The position numbers and the translations under genes were made by a program. A DNA stretch of 64,000 nucleotides from Coffea arabica (Eukaryota; Streptophyta; Magnoliopsida; Gentianales; Rubiaceae). How positions within the stretch are numbered: the stretch's first letter is position 1; every line of letters starts with the position of its first letter. The stretch lies in NCBI RefSeq assembly GCF_036785885.1, contig NC_092323.1:14888501-14952500 (forward strand), read 5' to 3'. This document shows, piece by piece, positions 33,488 to 46,190 of the stretch. Under the pieces are notes generated by a model. It worked only from the letters and a program-made list of their open reading frames with translations. It did not search any database and was not told the DNA's origin.

Positions 33488-34249
33488 ATGAGATATCCCC
33501 TGATAATAGTAATGAAGCCTGCAAAGAAGCCAAAGGCATATGGCAAAATGGATTTTGATCAGTAGAATGGGAATTTCTATTTTTTTTTAAATTATTACTA
33601 GTAATGTTGTACGCGCTAAATGTAGAATATTTTTAGAAGGTTTGTAAGAAATCTATATAAATTTGGTAACAAAAGTTACCTATTCGTTTTTTGAGGAAGT
33701 TTGGTTTTCTTTTTTTAGGCCTTTCAAGCAAGATAGTTGCATGGACAATATTCCTTGTTATGAGAATTATCTTCTTTGACATGCCTATAATTTCACAAAA
33801 TCAATTCAATTTCATTGTTGACATTTGCATAAAAAAGTGTTTGTTTTGTTGACACTTTTATTTGAGAGCAAGTACGACTTATTGTATTTCCTAATTTTGT
33901 GATGATATCATCAAATATGATAGCTTAAACTCTTTTTCCCTGATATTTTTTTTGGTTATAACTTAGAAATGGTAATAAGGTGTACAATATAAATTAAAAG
34001 ATAAACATGAAAGTACACATTTTCTCACCTCATCATCAACAAAAACTAATTTCTATTAGTGTTCTAGATTTTTGTTTTCCAACATAAGGCTCAATATTAA
34101 ATTTTCATAACAGTAAGACTCAAATTGTCCACATCTTTTTATCCAACTTTAGTGAATTCATCAAACCACCATCATTTTCTCCAACACCAAAACTCTCGCT
34201 GTTTTTGTCGTCCACTCCATCTCTTCGGTCACCTGCTTGATTCAACCTT
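33488..34249. other. intergenic spacer between NIP remnant and LTR retrotransposon
   Basis: AT-rich; no gene, RNA or clear repeat recognised. Confidence 0.5.
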
Positions 34250-34254
34250 TCCCT

Positions 34255-34789
34255 TGTTGGATCCTTAATCTAACGTTAGGCTTATATGTGAATAATTATG
34301 TGTTGTAGACTGTCAATTAAAGTGATTAAATTCAATTAAAGTGATTAATTATGAATTGAATTTTAATGTATCTCATAGGATGTGAGTTTTTAATGTGTAG
34401 AGACTTAAGGATAATTTCTATGATGGGTTGAAATAAGAATCTAAAAGATAACATGAATGTTATCTATAAATAGAATTATGGTCTCCAAGTCACACGTATT
34501 CTTATTGTCGTATTTTTCTAGTACTACAAAATAACTCTTTCCTGATATCTCATCGTCAGGAAAGATACCAGAGAGAAATTAAATGACTTTCTCAAGAATT
34601 GACAAATACGTGCTGACCTCAAAGGTCACCCTAAAATCTCTAGGGATTCAAATACCAGTTTGTCAATATGAATACAAGTATACTTTGATAATTTTGCTGT
34701 TAACTTATTTTTTAACAATCGCCATAAAGATTTTGGGTTTAATAGGTGATGGTTTTCACCAAAAGTTAATATAAACTAGCACCCTAACA
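34255..34789 (+). repeat. 5' LTR of decayed copia element
   Basis: Starts TGTTGGATCCTTAATC and ends CCCTAACA. Contains a TATA-like CTATAAATAG near 34461-34471. About 535 bp, aligned along its length with 40122-40667 with scattered substitutions and small indels. Confidence 0.93.
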
Positions 34790-36095
34790 AGTGATATCAG
34801 AGTAGGATATGGTTGATTATTAAGAAATAATTTGGTTTTAAATAATTCATAGTTTTCAAGTTTTTTTTAACTAGAATTATTTTTATTTTGATTGTGCGGC
34901 GGTTGACAATCTTGAATTGTGATTTTAATGTAATTTGTTTGCTTATATTTTCAATAAATTTGTATTGTCCAATTTATTACTTTTGATTACATATGAATCC
35001 ATAAGTTTGCCGAAATCAATAAACATGATGCACAATCAAGTACACATATTTGCTTTGTTTGTTATGATTAGTTAGCACATGGTTCAAGTACACATGGTTC
35101 CAAGATCACGTGTGCTTGTCTTGCTTAATTGTTGAATTTTGTTAAACTCTTGATATGTGGGATCCACATACTTTCCATGATATAAATTAACTTGATTTTT
35201 GTTTTCCAAAAGTTGTTCGGTCTTTTTCGTAGTTTGTTTTGTTTGTTTATTCATTCAAGAGTTTTGATTAACATAATATTTGATAGGGCCTGCATGATAT
35301 GTAATTTATTAATATGTCAAGGAAATTAGGATTTCTTTAATTTAAGTGAATCCTAATAAAGTTAAATAAGACAAGGTATTATGGATTTCAAGAAAATTTT
35401 GGGTTTAAATAATAAATTTGGGTCAAGTTATGAATATGAACTTTTGGTCCAATAAGTCTTGATCCAATTGACTAGTTTGACCACGTTTTGATCAAAATTG
35501 ACCAAAGTTGACTTTGATTAAAATTTTTGTGTAATTTGTGTAATTTTAAATTTGAATATTGATGTGATTATATATATTTTGGAATAAATTAATTGAAACA
35601 ATATGCCACCAAAGATACCTCTATTGTAAAAATTAATTTATTTTAAAATATAACTAGTTGGGTACTTGTAATTTTGCAAATATTGATTGGTCCCAAGGAA
35701 GATCAATGTTTAACAATATTGCATGTGCACTTGTGATAATAAACATGTGATAATTATTCAACTTTTTACATGTGAATTATAAATTGGCCAAAAAAAATTA
35801 TTTTTTAACATGTTATTATTGCCAGTACTTATTACTATGTCAAGATATCAGTTAGAAGTTAGTATTTTTGTCCAAAAATAAAATTTTAATAGAATATTGG
35901 TATCTTGAGATAGGGTTATCATTATTTGAATTTATTATTATTTTGATTTATGTGAGTTTGTTTTAATTATTTTATATTTTCTGTTCTGTTGCGAATAATC
36001 TTACGAATATTACTATCAATACCAATAATATTTCTATGCTGAATGGCACAAATTTCAAGTCTTGAAAAGAAAATCTCTTGATAGTACTTGAAATA

Positions 36096-36455
36096 ATGGA
36101 TCTCGACTTTAAGTTAATGGATGATTCTCTTCCACGTCTTATAGATAAGAGTACATCTGATGAAAAAGGGGATAAGGAAAGGTGGGAGAGATCAAATCGC
36201 TTGTGTCTGATGATTATTAAAAAAGCCGTTTCAGAAGCATTCAGAGAAACAATGTCAGAAACGACAGTTATTGCTAAAGAATTCCTTCAGAACATTGAAA
36301 AAAAATTTGTCATGAACGAAAAGATTGAAATTAGTACGCTCTTAACACGCCTAGTTTCAATGAAATATAATGGTAAAGGTAATATCAGAGAGTATATCAT
36401 GAATATATCTCATTTTATTTCGAATTTAAATGCACTTAAATTGATACTCTATTAA
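36096..36455 (+). pseudogene. copia Gag remnant (UBN2-type)
   Basis: A 119-codon frame reads like the copia Gag core: DKERWERSNRLCLMIIKKAV, a helix ending EFLQNIEKKF, and TLLTRLVSMKYNGKGNIREY. It stops early, before any zinc knuckle; the following 200 bp carry broken Gag continuation. Inactive. Confidence 0.8.
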
Positions 36456-36679
36456 GAGTTACTAGTGCATTTGATTTTAATATCTCTTCCTACATAATTT
36501 AACATGTTTAAGGTGGGTTATAACTGTCAAAAATAAACTTTGTTTCTAAATGAACTCACCTCACACTATGTAGAGGAAGAGAAAACGTTAAAGTAAAATC
36601 AAACAGAGAGCGTTCATTTGATTTCAACCATTAATAATAAAAATAAGGGATTTAAAAGAAAGAAAGATAAAGAAACTAC

Positions 36680-39600
36680 ATGTATGGCACCTCAAAAGAA
36701 ACAACAAAAGAAATCGTTATTTTGGACAAATTTGATTATTTTTGTTCATTTGAAAATAAAAAATTTAAATTATTTCATAATTCAAAATTGATTGGTTCTG
36801 ATTCTTCAATGCATTATAATAATCTATATTTAATTGATATAATTGTCTCATTTAATAAAATTCTGTATTTTAGTGTCAGAAGAGTAAAGAGAAAATTAAC
36901 CAATGAGAATTCGACTGCATTATGGCATAAGAGATTAGAACATATCTCTAAAAAGACTTATGTCAAATAAAATTTTCGACCTCTTGAATTTTACAGATTT
37001 TGATGATTGTATTAACTGTACAAAAGGAAAATAAATCAATAAAAGGAGATTTGAAATCAATAGGTCTTTAGACGTCTTAAAACTTATACATACAGATATT
37101 TATGGGTCATTTTCTACATCTGTTTAGAATGATTAATAATATTTTATAACGTTCATAGACGATTTTTCAAGATATCGCTACATATATCTCATTTCTGAAA
37201 AATCACAGTCACTGAACGCGTTCAACAAGTTTAAAACTAAAGTTGAAAATCGAGTCAACAAAAGAATCAAAAGCATTAAATCTGATCGTGATGGTGAATA
37301 CTATGACAAATATAACAGTTCAGATGAACAATGTTCAGGGCCATTTGATAAATATCTAGAGAAATGCGGTATCGTCCCACAGTACACTATGTCAGGTTCA
37401 CCCACTATAAATGGTAGAGTTGAAAGACGAAATAGAACGTATAAAGACATGGTAAGGAGTATGATATATCATTCTACCTTTCCAGAATCACCCTAAGGAG
37501 AAGCACTTAAAACTGTAGTTTATATTCTTAACAGAATTTCAACTAAAGCAACTAACAAAATTTCATATGAGTTTTGGACAAAAAAAAACCTAGTGTGAAA
37601 CATTTACATATTTGGGGATATCCAATTAAGACAAGACCTCATAGTCCAAATAAAAAGAAACTGGATTCAAAGACGATTTGCTGTTTTTTTATTGGATACC
37701 TTGAAAGATTAAGGGGTTACAAGTTTTACGATCCCACGACTAAATTGATTTTCGAGATGAAAAATGCTCGATTCTTTGAGGATGTCGAGTTTGGGGGAGA
37801 AGATACAGTAAAGAACCTTGTCTTTGAAGAGAAATATGTTAATATTTTCATAGGTGTCATTGATATTGTTCAGGATCTTATTCCTGACTTTGATCGTGAT
37901 ACAACAAATTAAGACAATATCGAAGAACAAATTGTAATAGAAGAACAAACTCTACCTACTTCAGAACTAATGCCATTAAGAAAATTCACTAGAGAAATGA
38001 GAAGTATAGTGCCAGATGATTATATTATTTTTCTCCAAAAATATGAGGATGATACTGGATTAATGGAAGATGACCCAATCAACTTTCATCAAATCATGAA
38101 AAGTTTAAATTATCGAAAGTGGATCGATACCATGAATGAATAGATTAAATTCATGAAAGGCAATGATGTCTGAAATCTTGTTCCATTGTCAAAGGAACAA
38201 AATTCATTGGTTGTAAAATGGATATTTAAAATTAAAAAAGATTCGAAAGGTAATATGAAAAGATACAAAACTCGTCTTGTTCTTGAGAAATTTGTACAAA
38301 AGGAAGGTATCGACTATAAAGAAACGTTCTCTTTGATCTTTTCGAAGGACTCTTTTAGATTTATCATGGCATTAGTGGCGCACTTCAATCTTGAGTTAGA
38401 TCAGATGGATTTAAAGACAGCATTTCTCAATAATAATATTGATGAGATGATCTAAATGGTACAAGCAGAAAACTTTGTATTGGGAGATCCAAATAATATG
38501 ATTTACAAATTTAAAAAATTTATCTATAGGCTCAAACAAGCGTCTCGATAATGGTATTTCAAATTTTATCAAGTGATCATCTCATTTGATTTTGAAATGA
38601 ATTTAGTAAATGATTGTATATACCATAAATTCTATAGGAGCAAATATATTTTTCTGATATTTTTCTGATACCAACAATGATATGTGCCTATTGCATGAAA
38701 TCAATAGATTTTTAATTAAAAATTTTGTGATGAAAGATTTTGATGATGTATCTTTTGTGTTAAGCATACAGATATACCAGGATCGCCCTTAAGGTATTTT
38801 GAAACCATCGCAAAAGATTCTTAAAAAATATGACATGCAAAATTGTAAATCAAAAGACACCCCTGTGAGTAAAGGAGACAAGTTTAGTCTCAATCAGTAT
38901 CCTAAAAATGGTTTTGAAGAAAAAAAATGCAAAGGATTTCTTATGCGTCACCAATAGAGAGTCTTTTTTTATTTATTTATTTTTATTTTAACATCCCTTA
39001 ATATATTAAAAATCGAGAAAAAAATACATCAAATTAGAGGGGGGCCAAACCTGTCACCAATAGAGAGTCTACTGTATGCTCAAATTTATATGCATCCAGT
39101 TATTGCGTACATTATTGGGATATTGGGTAGATATTTAAACAATTCTGAATTAAATCATTGAAAGACAACCAAACAGGTCTTGCAGTATTTACAGAAAATA
39201 AAAGACTACATACTCACGTATCAGAGGTCGGATAAGTTCGAAATCATTGGATATACTAATTTCGATTATGTTGGATGCCAAAATTCTATGAAATCAACAT
39301 CAAACTATATCTATTTGTTGACTAAAGGTGTTGTATCTTGGAAGAGTGTTAAATAGTCTCTTATAACATCTTCCACTATGATTGCAGAATTTATAACTTA
39401 CTATGAGACATCTAACCATGAAATTTGATTGTGAAATTTTGTCACAAAATTATATGTAGTGGATAATATTGAAAGACCATTTAAATTATTTTGTGACAAT
39501 AAGTCAATAATTCTATATTCCAATAACAACGGAAGTTTGACAAAATCTAAACGTATGGATATCAAATTCCTGACTGTTAAAGAAAGAGTACAAAGTGAAC

Positions 39601-39695
39601 AGTTATCGATAGAGTATATTAGAACAAATTTGATGGTTGCGGATCCGTTTATTAAGGGATCACAATCCAAATATCAAAGTGTTTCATATTATTAA
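36680..39695 (+). pseudogene. copia Pol remnant (GAG-pre-integrase, IN, RT, RNase H), many stops
   Basis: Recognisable pieces in order: ALWHKRLEHISKK (about 36918-36957), integrase with FIDDFSRY, SDRDGEYY and NGRVERRNRT (37155-37440), KHLHIWGYP (37598-37624), RT with VKWIFKIKKD and LDQMDLKTAFLNN (38215-38440), and RNase H end DNKSI to LMVADPF (39497-39650). The integrase SDNG motif has become SDRDG. In-frame stops break IN and RT at several points and the YVDD box is not intact. The frame is further interrupted by a small LINE insertion at 38965-39052. Confidence 0.88.
38965..39052 (-). mobile_element. 5'-truncated LINE tail, 88 bp, with 18-bp TSD
   Basis: Identical copies of GTCACCAATAGAGAGTCT flank the insert at 38947-38964 and 39053-39070. 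Read on the minus strand the insert ends in an A-rich tail with TAAA repeats, after a short unique 3' UTR. A long variable target duplication plus poly(A)-like tail is the mark of target-primed LINE integration. Almost all of the element is lost by 5' truncation. Confidence 0.88.
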
Positions 39696-40121
39696 ATGAT
39701 GTACAATTTTAGTGGAAATTTATTGTTTTAAATGCTCTTATGATATTTTTTTATTATTAATATTTTAAAGTTATTTTATGCATAAATAAAGTTTGGATTT
39801 ATTTACATTCTGTTTTTTGTATGGTTTGATCTCACAAAATTTAATATGGATTAGTTGAAAATAGGCATGTTATAATCACATTGCATGAAATTTTTATACT
39901 ATACATCTACATTATGATTCATGTCATTCAATTATATCAGCATATGTGTCCATTGATGGGTCCAATTACGAAATTGTAACAAAGGCCGCTTTGATCCTAT
40001 GTTGGTGTGATTGATGGACCGAATTGACTACAGATACATTTGATAATGACAGTAAAGTTGAACTCATATGGTTAATTATAAAATATAATTATAAAATTAC
40101 ACATGTAGTCCAAGTGAAAAT

Positions 40122-40667
40122 TGTTGGATTCTTAATCAAAGAATCCATCGTTGAACTTATATGTGAATAATTATGTATTGCAGACTGTCAAATAATGTTA
40201 AATTCAATTAAAGTGATCAATTATGAATTAGATTCTAATGTATTTAATAGAATGTTAGTTTTTAATGTGTAGAGATTTAAAAATATTTTCTATTTTTATG
40301 ATGGGTTAAAATAGGAATCCGAAAGGTAATAGGAATATTATTTATAAATAGAGTTATGGTCTCCAATTCACACGTATACTTATTATCTCATTTTTCTAAT
40401 ATTACAAAATAACTCTTTCCTGATATCCTATCGTCAGGAAAAATACCAAAGAGAAATTAAATGATTCTTTTAAGGATTGGCAAATACGTGTTGACCTGAA
40501 ATGCCACTCCAAAATCTCTAGAGATTCAAATACCAGTTTGTCAACGTGAATTCAGGTATGCTTCCGTAATTTTGCCGTTTATTTATTTCTTAATAATCGC
40601 CATAAAAATTTTGGATTTAATAGGTGATGATTTTCACCAAAAATTAATATAAACTACCATTCTAACA
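40122..40667 (+). repeat. 3' LTR of decayed copia element
   Basis: Starts TGTTGGATTCTTAATC and ends TTCTAACA, about 546 bp, followed directly by the TSD TCCCT. It is the partner of 34255-34789. Confidence 0.93.
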
Positions 40668-42067
40668 TCCCTTCCGAATATTGTCTCTCCTTTTTTTCAT
40701 ACAATCAAATTATGCTGTTTGTTAGTGCCAATCGATGAATTTGTGCTTATCGATGGTATCCGAGGTAATATAAAGAAGTTTCACCAAAATAACAATTTTT
40801 AAAAAAGGCATATGTAATATTGGTGCCTAACACTCCTTTTGCTCATCTTCTGTTCCCTTTCTTTTTTTTTTTTTTTTGTGTGTAAGACCTTTGGAAATAT
40901 GGTTTAGAAATTAGTAAAAATGTGATATTTGTGTAGATGAGATATGTGAAGAGCCTTCGTGTATTCGCTGCATTTTGCTGATGTGATTTTTTCTTTTTTT
41001 GTTGTATATATACGAAGTAAGTTTTCAGTTTTTGTGATTAATTTGTTGTTTACCTTCATGTCATTTTAAGATTGTATTTTTAGTTTTAGTGGATTCTTTC
41101 GGTTTTTTCTTCTTAGCCGTTAATGATTGGTCTAAATGATTTTTGGCTGTTAATATTTGGTGTAAATGATTAATAGTGCTCTTTCAATTGGTGTCAATGA
41201 TTGATAGTTGTATTTCAATTTAAAACTTTTTTTCTGTAATGTGGGCGTTAAGTTTTGTATTACCTTTACGATTTTAGAGCTTGTGTGATTAATAGTGAAA
41301 GTAATAACCAAGTTGGCTATATTTCTGTTGACGTTTGATATATTTTTTACACTTGGATATTCTATAAATCTAGATATTATCATTGAGATGGACTTCATGA
41401 TCTTGAAATTTTGATTCTTGTTCTGGAAGAATATGATGAAAAGCTTTAAGAATTTTTTTTTTTTAAAAAAAGGTTTTTGAGTCTAGCGTATTATAATTCC
41501 CATAGATATCAATTGTTAGTTGTTAGTTTTGCTTGGTTTCTTATTAGCTTCTTCTATAATTAGTTAACTGTACTATGAGTGGTTGGAACTGGAATGTTAG
41601 AAAATTTCTTCGCACTACTTAGTAAAAGTAAAATATTCTTTACTGACTACGTGAAAGAAGACATTTGACATTATTTATAAGAAGTTTAGTGTAATAAAAA
41701 ATTAACTTTTTATGCACTGACAGTGTAATTATTTTGTTTACACTAACAACTTTGAATGGATGACATATGTGCATAATTTGAATTCATGTTATGTGCTATG
41801 ATCTAAACCAAACTTGCTTGTGTAAAAAAATTTTACATTGACCATGTATACAGAAGTTATCAATCAATTAGTAACATTTTATTCATTTCATTACTATTAT
41901 AACCGAAATAAAATGACTCTAATAATTAGATGAAAGGGTACTTTGATCTCACCAAAAACTAAGACAAAAAAATGCTTACACTCCTAATTACTTACTAAAC
42001 ACTTGCCTTGACTATCCAAGAAGTATAGATATAGATAAATATAGATTATGTATGTATCCATCAAATA

Positions 42068-42690
42068 TTGGACTGTCAATGGGGCCGGATCATCCTGAAT
42101 TCGAACCATCCAGTCCAAAAAGGCTCACTGAGCCTAAGCTTTAATTGGACCGGATAGAGTTTGGGGCTAAATATTAGATTCGAACTAAATGTGAATAGAA
42201 CTTAGGCGATACTAGGCTCAAGTTTGATTAAAGTCCGACCCATATATGAGTATGATTATAGATGTAAAATATATACAATAATATTTATAATTTATAATTA
42301 TACATATTCTGACATAAAATGTTAATAATTTATATAAATTCGTATTAGTTCATAATTATCAAATATATTATATATAAGGGTTAAATGTATAAAAACTCAA
42401 CAAACTATTATCCTAGTTGAACTTTACACCCTAAAGTATTCTAATAGGAACTTTACACCTTGGTCAACTGAAAAATAATTCAAAAATTAATTTCATCCAA
42501 GTAATTGGTGAATTTAACCCTTTATATAATTATGTATTTAATTATGAGTTTGGATCAAATCCAATTTGAACCCAAAACTCATATAATAGTGCGAGCTAAA
42601 TTTGAGCTCAAATCCCACAAATTCATATAATTTGTAAGTCGAGTTTGAACTTGTTAAAACCCGACTTAAAAAATCCAATTGACACTCCTA
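42068..42690. mobile_element. non-autonomous DNA transposon, 623 bp, in a tandem repeat unit
   Basis: The ends are TTGGACTGTCAAT and ATTGACACTCCTA, imperfect inverted repeats. Flanks are ATCAAATA at left and ATCAATG at right, matching the uninterrupted ATCAAATG of the third tandem unit (42874-42881), each with one change. This gives an eroded 8-bp target duplication, consistent with hAT. Subterminal DNA has TTTGAGCTC/GTTTGAACT words, and a smaller element sits inside. Confidence 0.72.
42378..42520. mobile_element. nested Mutator-type MITE, 143 bp
   Basis: The ends are GGGTTAAAT and ATTTAACCC, a perfect 9-bp inverted repeat. The flanking 9-mers TATATATAA (42369-42377) and TTTATATAA (42521-42529) differ at one base. 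It lies within the larger element at 42068-42690, so it inserted later. Confidence 0.6.
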
Positions 42691-44112
42691 ATCAATGCGT
42701 GTAATAGTATATCGCTTCACAGTCCCCTTGCCTAGACTATCCAAGAAGCATAGATATATACAGATAGATAAATAGATATAGATTATTTATGTATGCATTT
42801 GAACTTGCCTAGATTATCGAGGGAGTATAGATAGGTAGATATAGATTGTTTATGTGTACATCAAATGCATGTAATAGTATATCACTTCATAGAGGAAAAG
42901 GATACTTCTAGGAGGAAACAACTCATGTTTTTGAGTTTCTCCAAGAAGGTCATGAAATCTGCACGCTCCAAGTAAAAAATTTAGAGAAAGACACCAAGTG
43001 TTGAAATACTACGCAAAAGTTGATATACCATTTCTAGAGGAAGTGAATTAGTTGTTTCATTAGTGTTATAAAATCAAAAAAAAAAATAACATAATGGAGG
43101 ACTTGATTAGTGAGGTTATAAATTCACAATAATTTACCTAAGTATATTACATAAACACGAGAAGGAGACTAATAGATCCAAATAATGTAAAATTACACAA
43201 GAAAATCAAATAAAGAATTTAGAAAGTAACTAGTAAATGTATATCGTTTTGTCCAAGGATGAATCGATCATCAGAAGAAGATTTTGGCCAAAAGTTATGA
43301 TACATTCACGGAGAACTAAACTTCTATCCTTTCATTAAATTTCTCGTGGAATCACAAATGAAGTTTTCATTTTGTAAGCGTAGCCAATTTCCAAAACAAA
43401 TCCCAATTGTGTTGATCTTTCCATTTCTGGAGTGGAATATATACAATCTCCTTGGGCATGGCAGTTGTACTCTTTCCCTACTTTTCCTTTCGTTCACTTT
43501 CTTCACCATCGAATAGGTAAAAATTTTGCGGAGTAGCTCCCGGTTGCTCAATCCCATGCCAAAGTCATGGAAAAATGACAGAAAATGAACTTAACCAAGG
43601 CTAATTCGGGATACAGAACTAACCAAAAATTAAACCATAAGTATAATTTTCATCTTACCTTAGGTTCTTAGATGGAAGACATCATCAGATACTCAAAGTA
43701 CTTGCGCCAGTGGAAATATTTGTATGTCCAATTATTTCATTAGCATCGTACATGATGTACGACTATTACAATTCTTGAAGTTCAAAAAAGAGGAAAAAAA
43801 AAACTACATAAATACTATATATATAGTCTGTTTACAGCAAGCCAACGCATAATTCAAATTACATGAAAACATAATTTTTCCATGCTTTCAAAGCTAATAA
43901 TGCTGTACACCCTTGTTGACAACTTTTCTCAATATATTCATAGTGATGAAGGAACTCTCAGCCCAGGATGAAAGTATTTACTCTTTATAGAAGCAGCAAA
44001 CCTCAGCTCCTTTCAGGACCATCCAAAGCCCTCCTCCATCTCATTAAAAAAGAAAAGGAAAGGTAGACCCTTAAGAAGATATGATATAATAGTAGTGATT
44101 CTTGTTTCTGGA

Positions 44113-44352
44113 TCAAGAATCATAATAGGTATCTGTGAATTTACTCTTGATCCACTTGAAGCTGTTCCTCAGAGATGACTTGACCTTACCTTCCATAGTA
44201 TACATATTATAGGCTGCAACTCTTTTTCTCCTCTTGACCTCAGGATCGTCACCAGGGCCATTAAAGCTATATGACTTGCTTCTGTCTTCAAAATCAAATC
44301 TTGCTTCTGCATAAGATGCTGAATAATAGGGAAATGATTTCATTTTCTCCAT
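44113..44352 (-). CDS. DUF3511 family small protein
   Basis: The 79-residue product has the DUF3511 signature in its C-terminal half: DPEVKRRKRVAAYNMY, then EGKVKSSLRNSFKWIKSKFT (residues 36-72). The N-terminal half is Ser/Tyr-rich (YYSASYAEARFDFEDRSKSYSFNG). DUF3511 proteins are short, basic, plant-specific and of unknown biochemical function. The ATG at 44352 (MEKMKSF) is preferred because family members are short. The same frame is open upstream to 44511 with an alternative MGVNVS start, but that extension has no family resemblance. Single exon, no lesion seen. No operon-like neighbours. Confidence 0.85.
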   Translation of the reverse strand: MEKMKSFPYYSASYAEARFDFEDRSKSYSFNGPGDDPEVKRRKRVAAYNMYTMEGKVKSSLRNSFKWIKSKFTDTYYDS

Positions 44353-46150
44353 GATAGATGAAAAAGAAAGAGGAGAACGGGAAGCTTCCTTATGCCTATG
44401 GAGGTAGAGAGAAACATTTACTCCCATAACAATGAAATATATGGAGGAGAGGAAACATATATGGACCCCATGCAAAAGGTTTGTGTGTCTAGTGCGGTCT
44501 GCATGGGGCATGATTGTGACTTTGATTTGAATATTAGAGGATTTGTATCAAGATTCGTGTATAGCAGCACCATAGGATGAACACATATAGTGGCTGAATT
44601 AAATGGATGTGGGGGTATCTCTCACCAAAGTGTGCACTAAACTAGTAAAATATCTACAAATAATATTGTGAAGCATTAAACTCATTGGTGCTCATCATTA
44701 CAAGATGGAGTCACATTAGATATACCAACAAAAATTGGCACTAAAAAATTTGTACCATGATTTCTGCGGTGATAGATAATTTGTATAGATTGGTTTATCA
44801 CACTTCCAATCTTCTAGATCAAGAGCACTGAAGGATGGCTATGATCATGTCTTCTTACTTTTTGTTGGTTGACCATTAGATATGGGATTGAAGTTCTAAT
44901 TAAACTCAACAACAATGTAAAATTATTTGACTAGTGATAACAATAGTGTAAATTTATGTATTCCTAAAATACATGCAGTCAATTCGATACCATTTCGAGA
45001 CAATACAAAAAAAAATAGTGCTGTCACTTCTAGGAAATCATCCAATTATTCCAAGCAATTATGATGAAAAATGCGAGACGGGTGTCTTAAATGAAACATG
45101 AACCTAAGGACTATCAATCTATGAAGCCTTGATCCACAATAACTAATCCTACCTAATCTGCAAACCAAACCAGCACTCAGAGCCAAAGACAGGCTGCCAC
45201 ATGGAGCCCCAATGCTACTTCTGAAAAGAAAAGAAAGGCTACTCGAAAGGGAAATGAAAATGGTACTATTGCATACTTTTTGTTTATGGTGAACTGTTAA
45301 CAGAATGCCATAGGGTTGCTATAAATATATGGTAGCTAACACTTGATGAAGCAAAGATCTAAATGAATTTGAAAACGAAATTCCACATCTCAGCTAAAAA
45401 AAATAGATCACTATTTCAAAAATTTAGGAGGAGAGGAGAGGAGAAGAGAAGATGATTGTTGAGACTCTCGTGTGTTTAATTATTTTTTGTGCCTATGATT
45501 TGATCATGCAATGGAAAGTGATGTTAGCATTAAAAAAAAAAAATAGGATGTGTAGAAAATAGGGTGGAAAGTCCACCGATGTTTGGTCATGATGGGTTGT
45601 GGGAGCCAGCAAAGTTAAGGTAAAGTATAGGTGGCTCCACCACCCACCACCAATTGCAGCACCAAGTTGGAGTTGAACCTGAGACTGGGACAGCATCAAT
45701 GGGGGTGCTGGCTAGCTCCACCTGTTCAAAAAAATAAACCTCGTGCGGCTGTTTCCTTTATCCTTTGCTCAAGTTTGTGGGCCTTCTGTGTCTATCTTGC
45801 CAGCCATTTTTTGCTAAAACTCAAACGCTCATCAGCTTGTTATGCATTGATCAGTTTCACTGCAATAGGTAGATATCATAGGCACGAACGTTTTGATTGA
45901 AACATTATTCAGCTGTTTCTTTGATACACTTTTTTCCAGAGAACTAATTATCAACTAGGCAAATCATCCCTTCAAAAATGTATTCTTGAATCATATTTAG
46001 CCAAAGTTCTTGAGCAAATAATCAATTATCTCAAGTGCTACCTGCCACGGTAAAAAGCCAACCTTGCTTAAATCACATTTGGATTACATACACTGCTGCA
46101 AAAGCCTACTCTCTTTTATAATACTGATGGCAACCAAATGGAAATTCACG

Positions 46151-46190
<40 letters not shown>

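Larger units (their letters stand above)
34255..40667 (+). mobile_element. complete but decayed Ty1/copia LTR retrotransposon, 6.4 kb
   Basis: Two LTRs flank an internal region with gag, integrase, reverse transcriptase and RNase H remnants in copia order. TCCCT target duplications bound it at 34250-34254 and 40668-40672. A primer-binding site like TGGTATCAGAG (TGATATCAGAG, 34792-34802) follows the 5' LTR, matching the initiator-Met tRNA type. Many stops and frameshifts and visibly diverged LTRs show an old, inactive copy. It is a different family from the element at 1-3282. Confidence 0.95.
42003..42897. repeat. three GATA-rich tandem units, the first split by an insertion
   Basis: Units start GCCTTGACTATCCAAGAAG (42006), GCCTAGACTATCCAAGAAG (42730) and GCCTAGATTATCGAGGGAG (42808). 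Each continues through a GATA/TAGAT-rich stretch to TTTATGTRTGCAT-like sequence. Units 1 and 3 then share ATGYRTGTAATAGTATATC.CTTCA. In unit 1 this continuation is displaced to 42696 by the element at 42068-42690. Confidence 0.8.
40673..44112. other. intergenic region with repeats
   Basis: No gene recognised. Contents include a T-rich run at 40860-40877, the tandem GATA-rich units and insertion described separately, and the 3' flank of the DUF3511 gene. Short ORFs, including 43324-43557 on the minus strand, match no family. Confidence 0.55.

Noticed and set aside
44353-44511. N-terminal extension of the DUF3511 protein to 132 residues
   Set aside because: The added part (MPHADRTRH.. or MGVNVSLYL..) has no family support, and the short start matches usual protein size.
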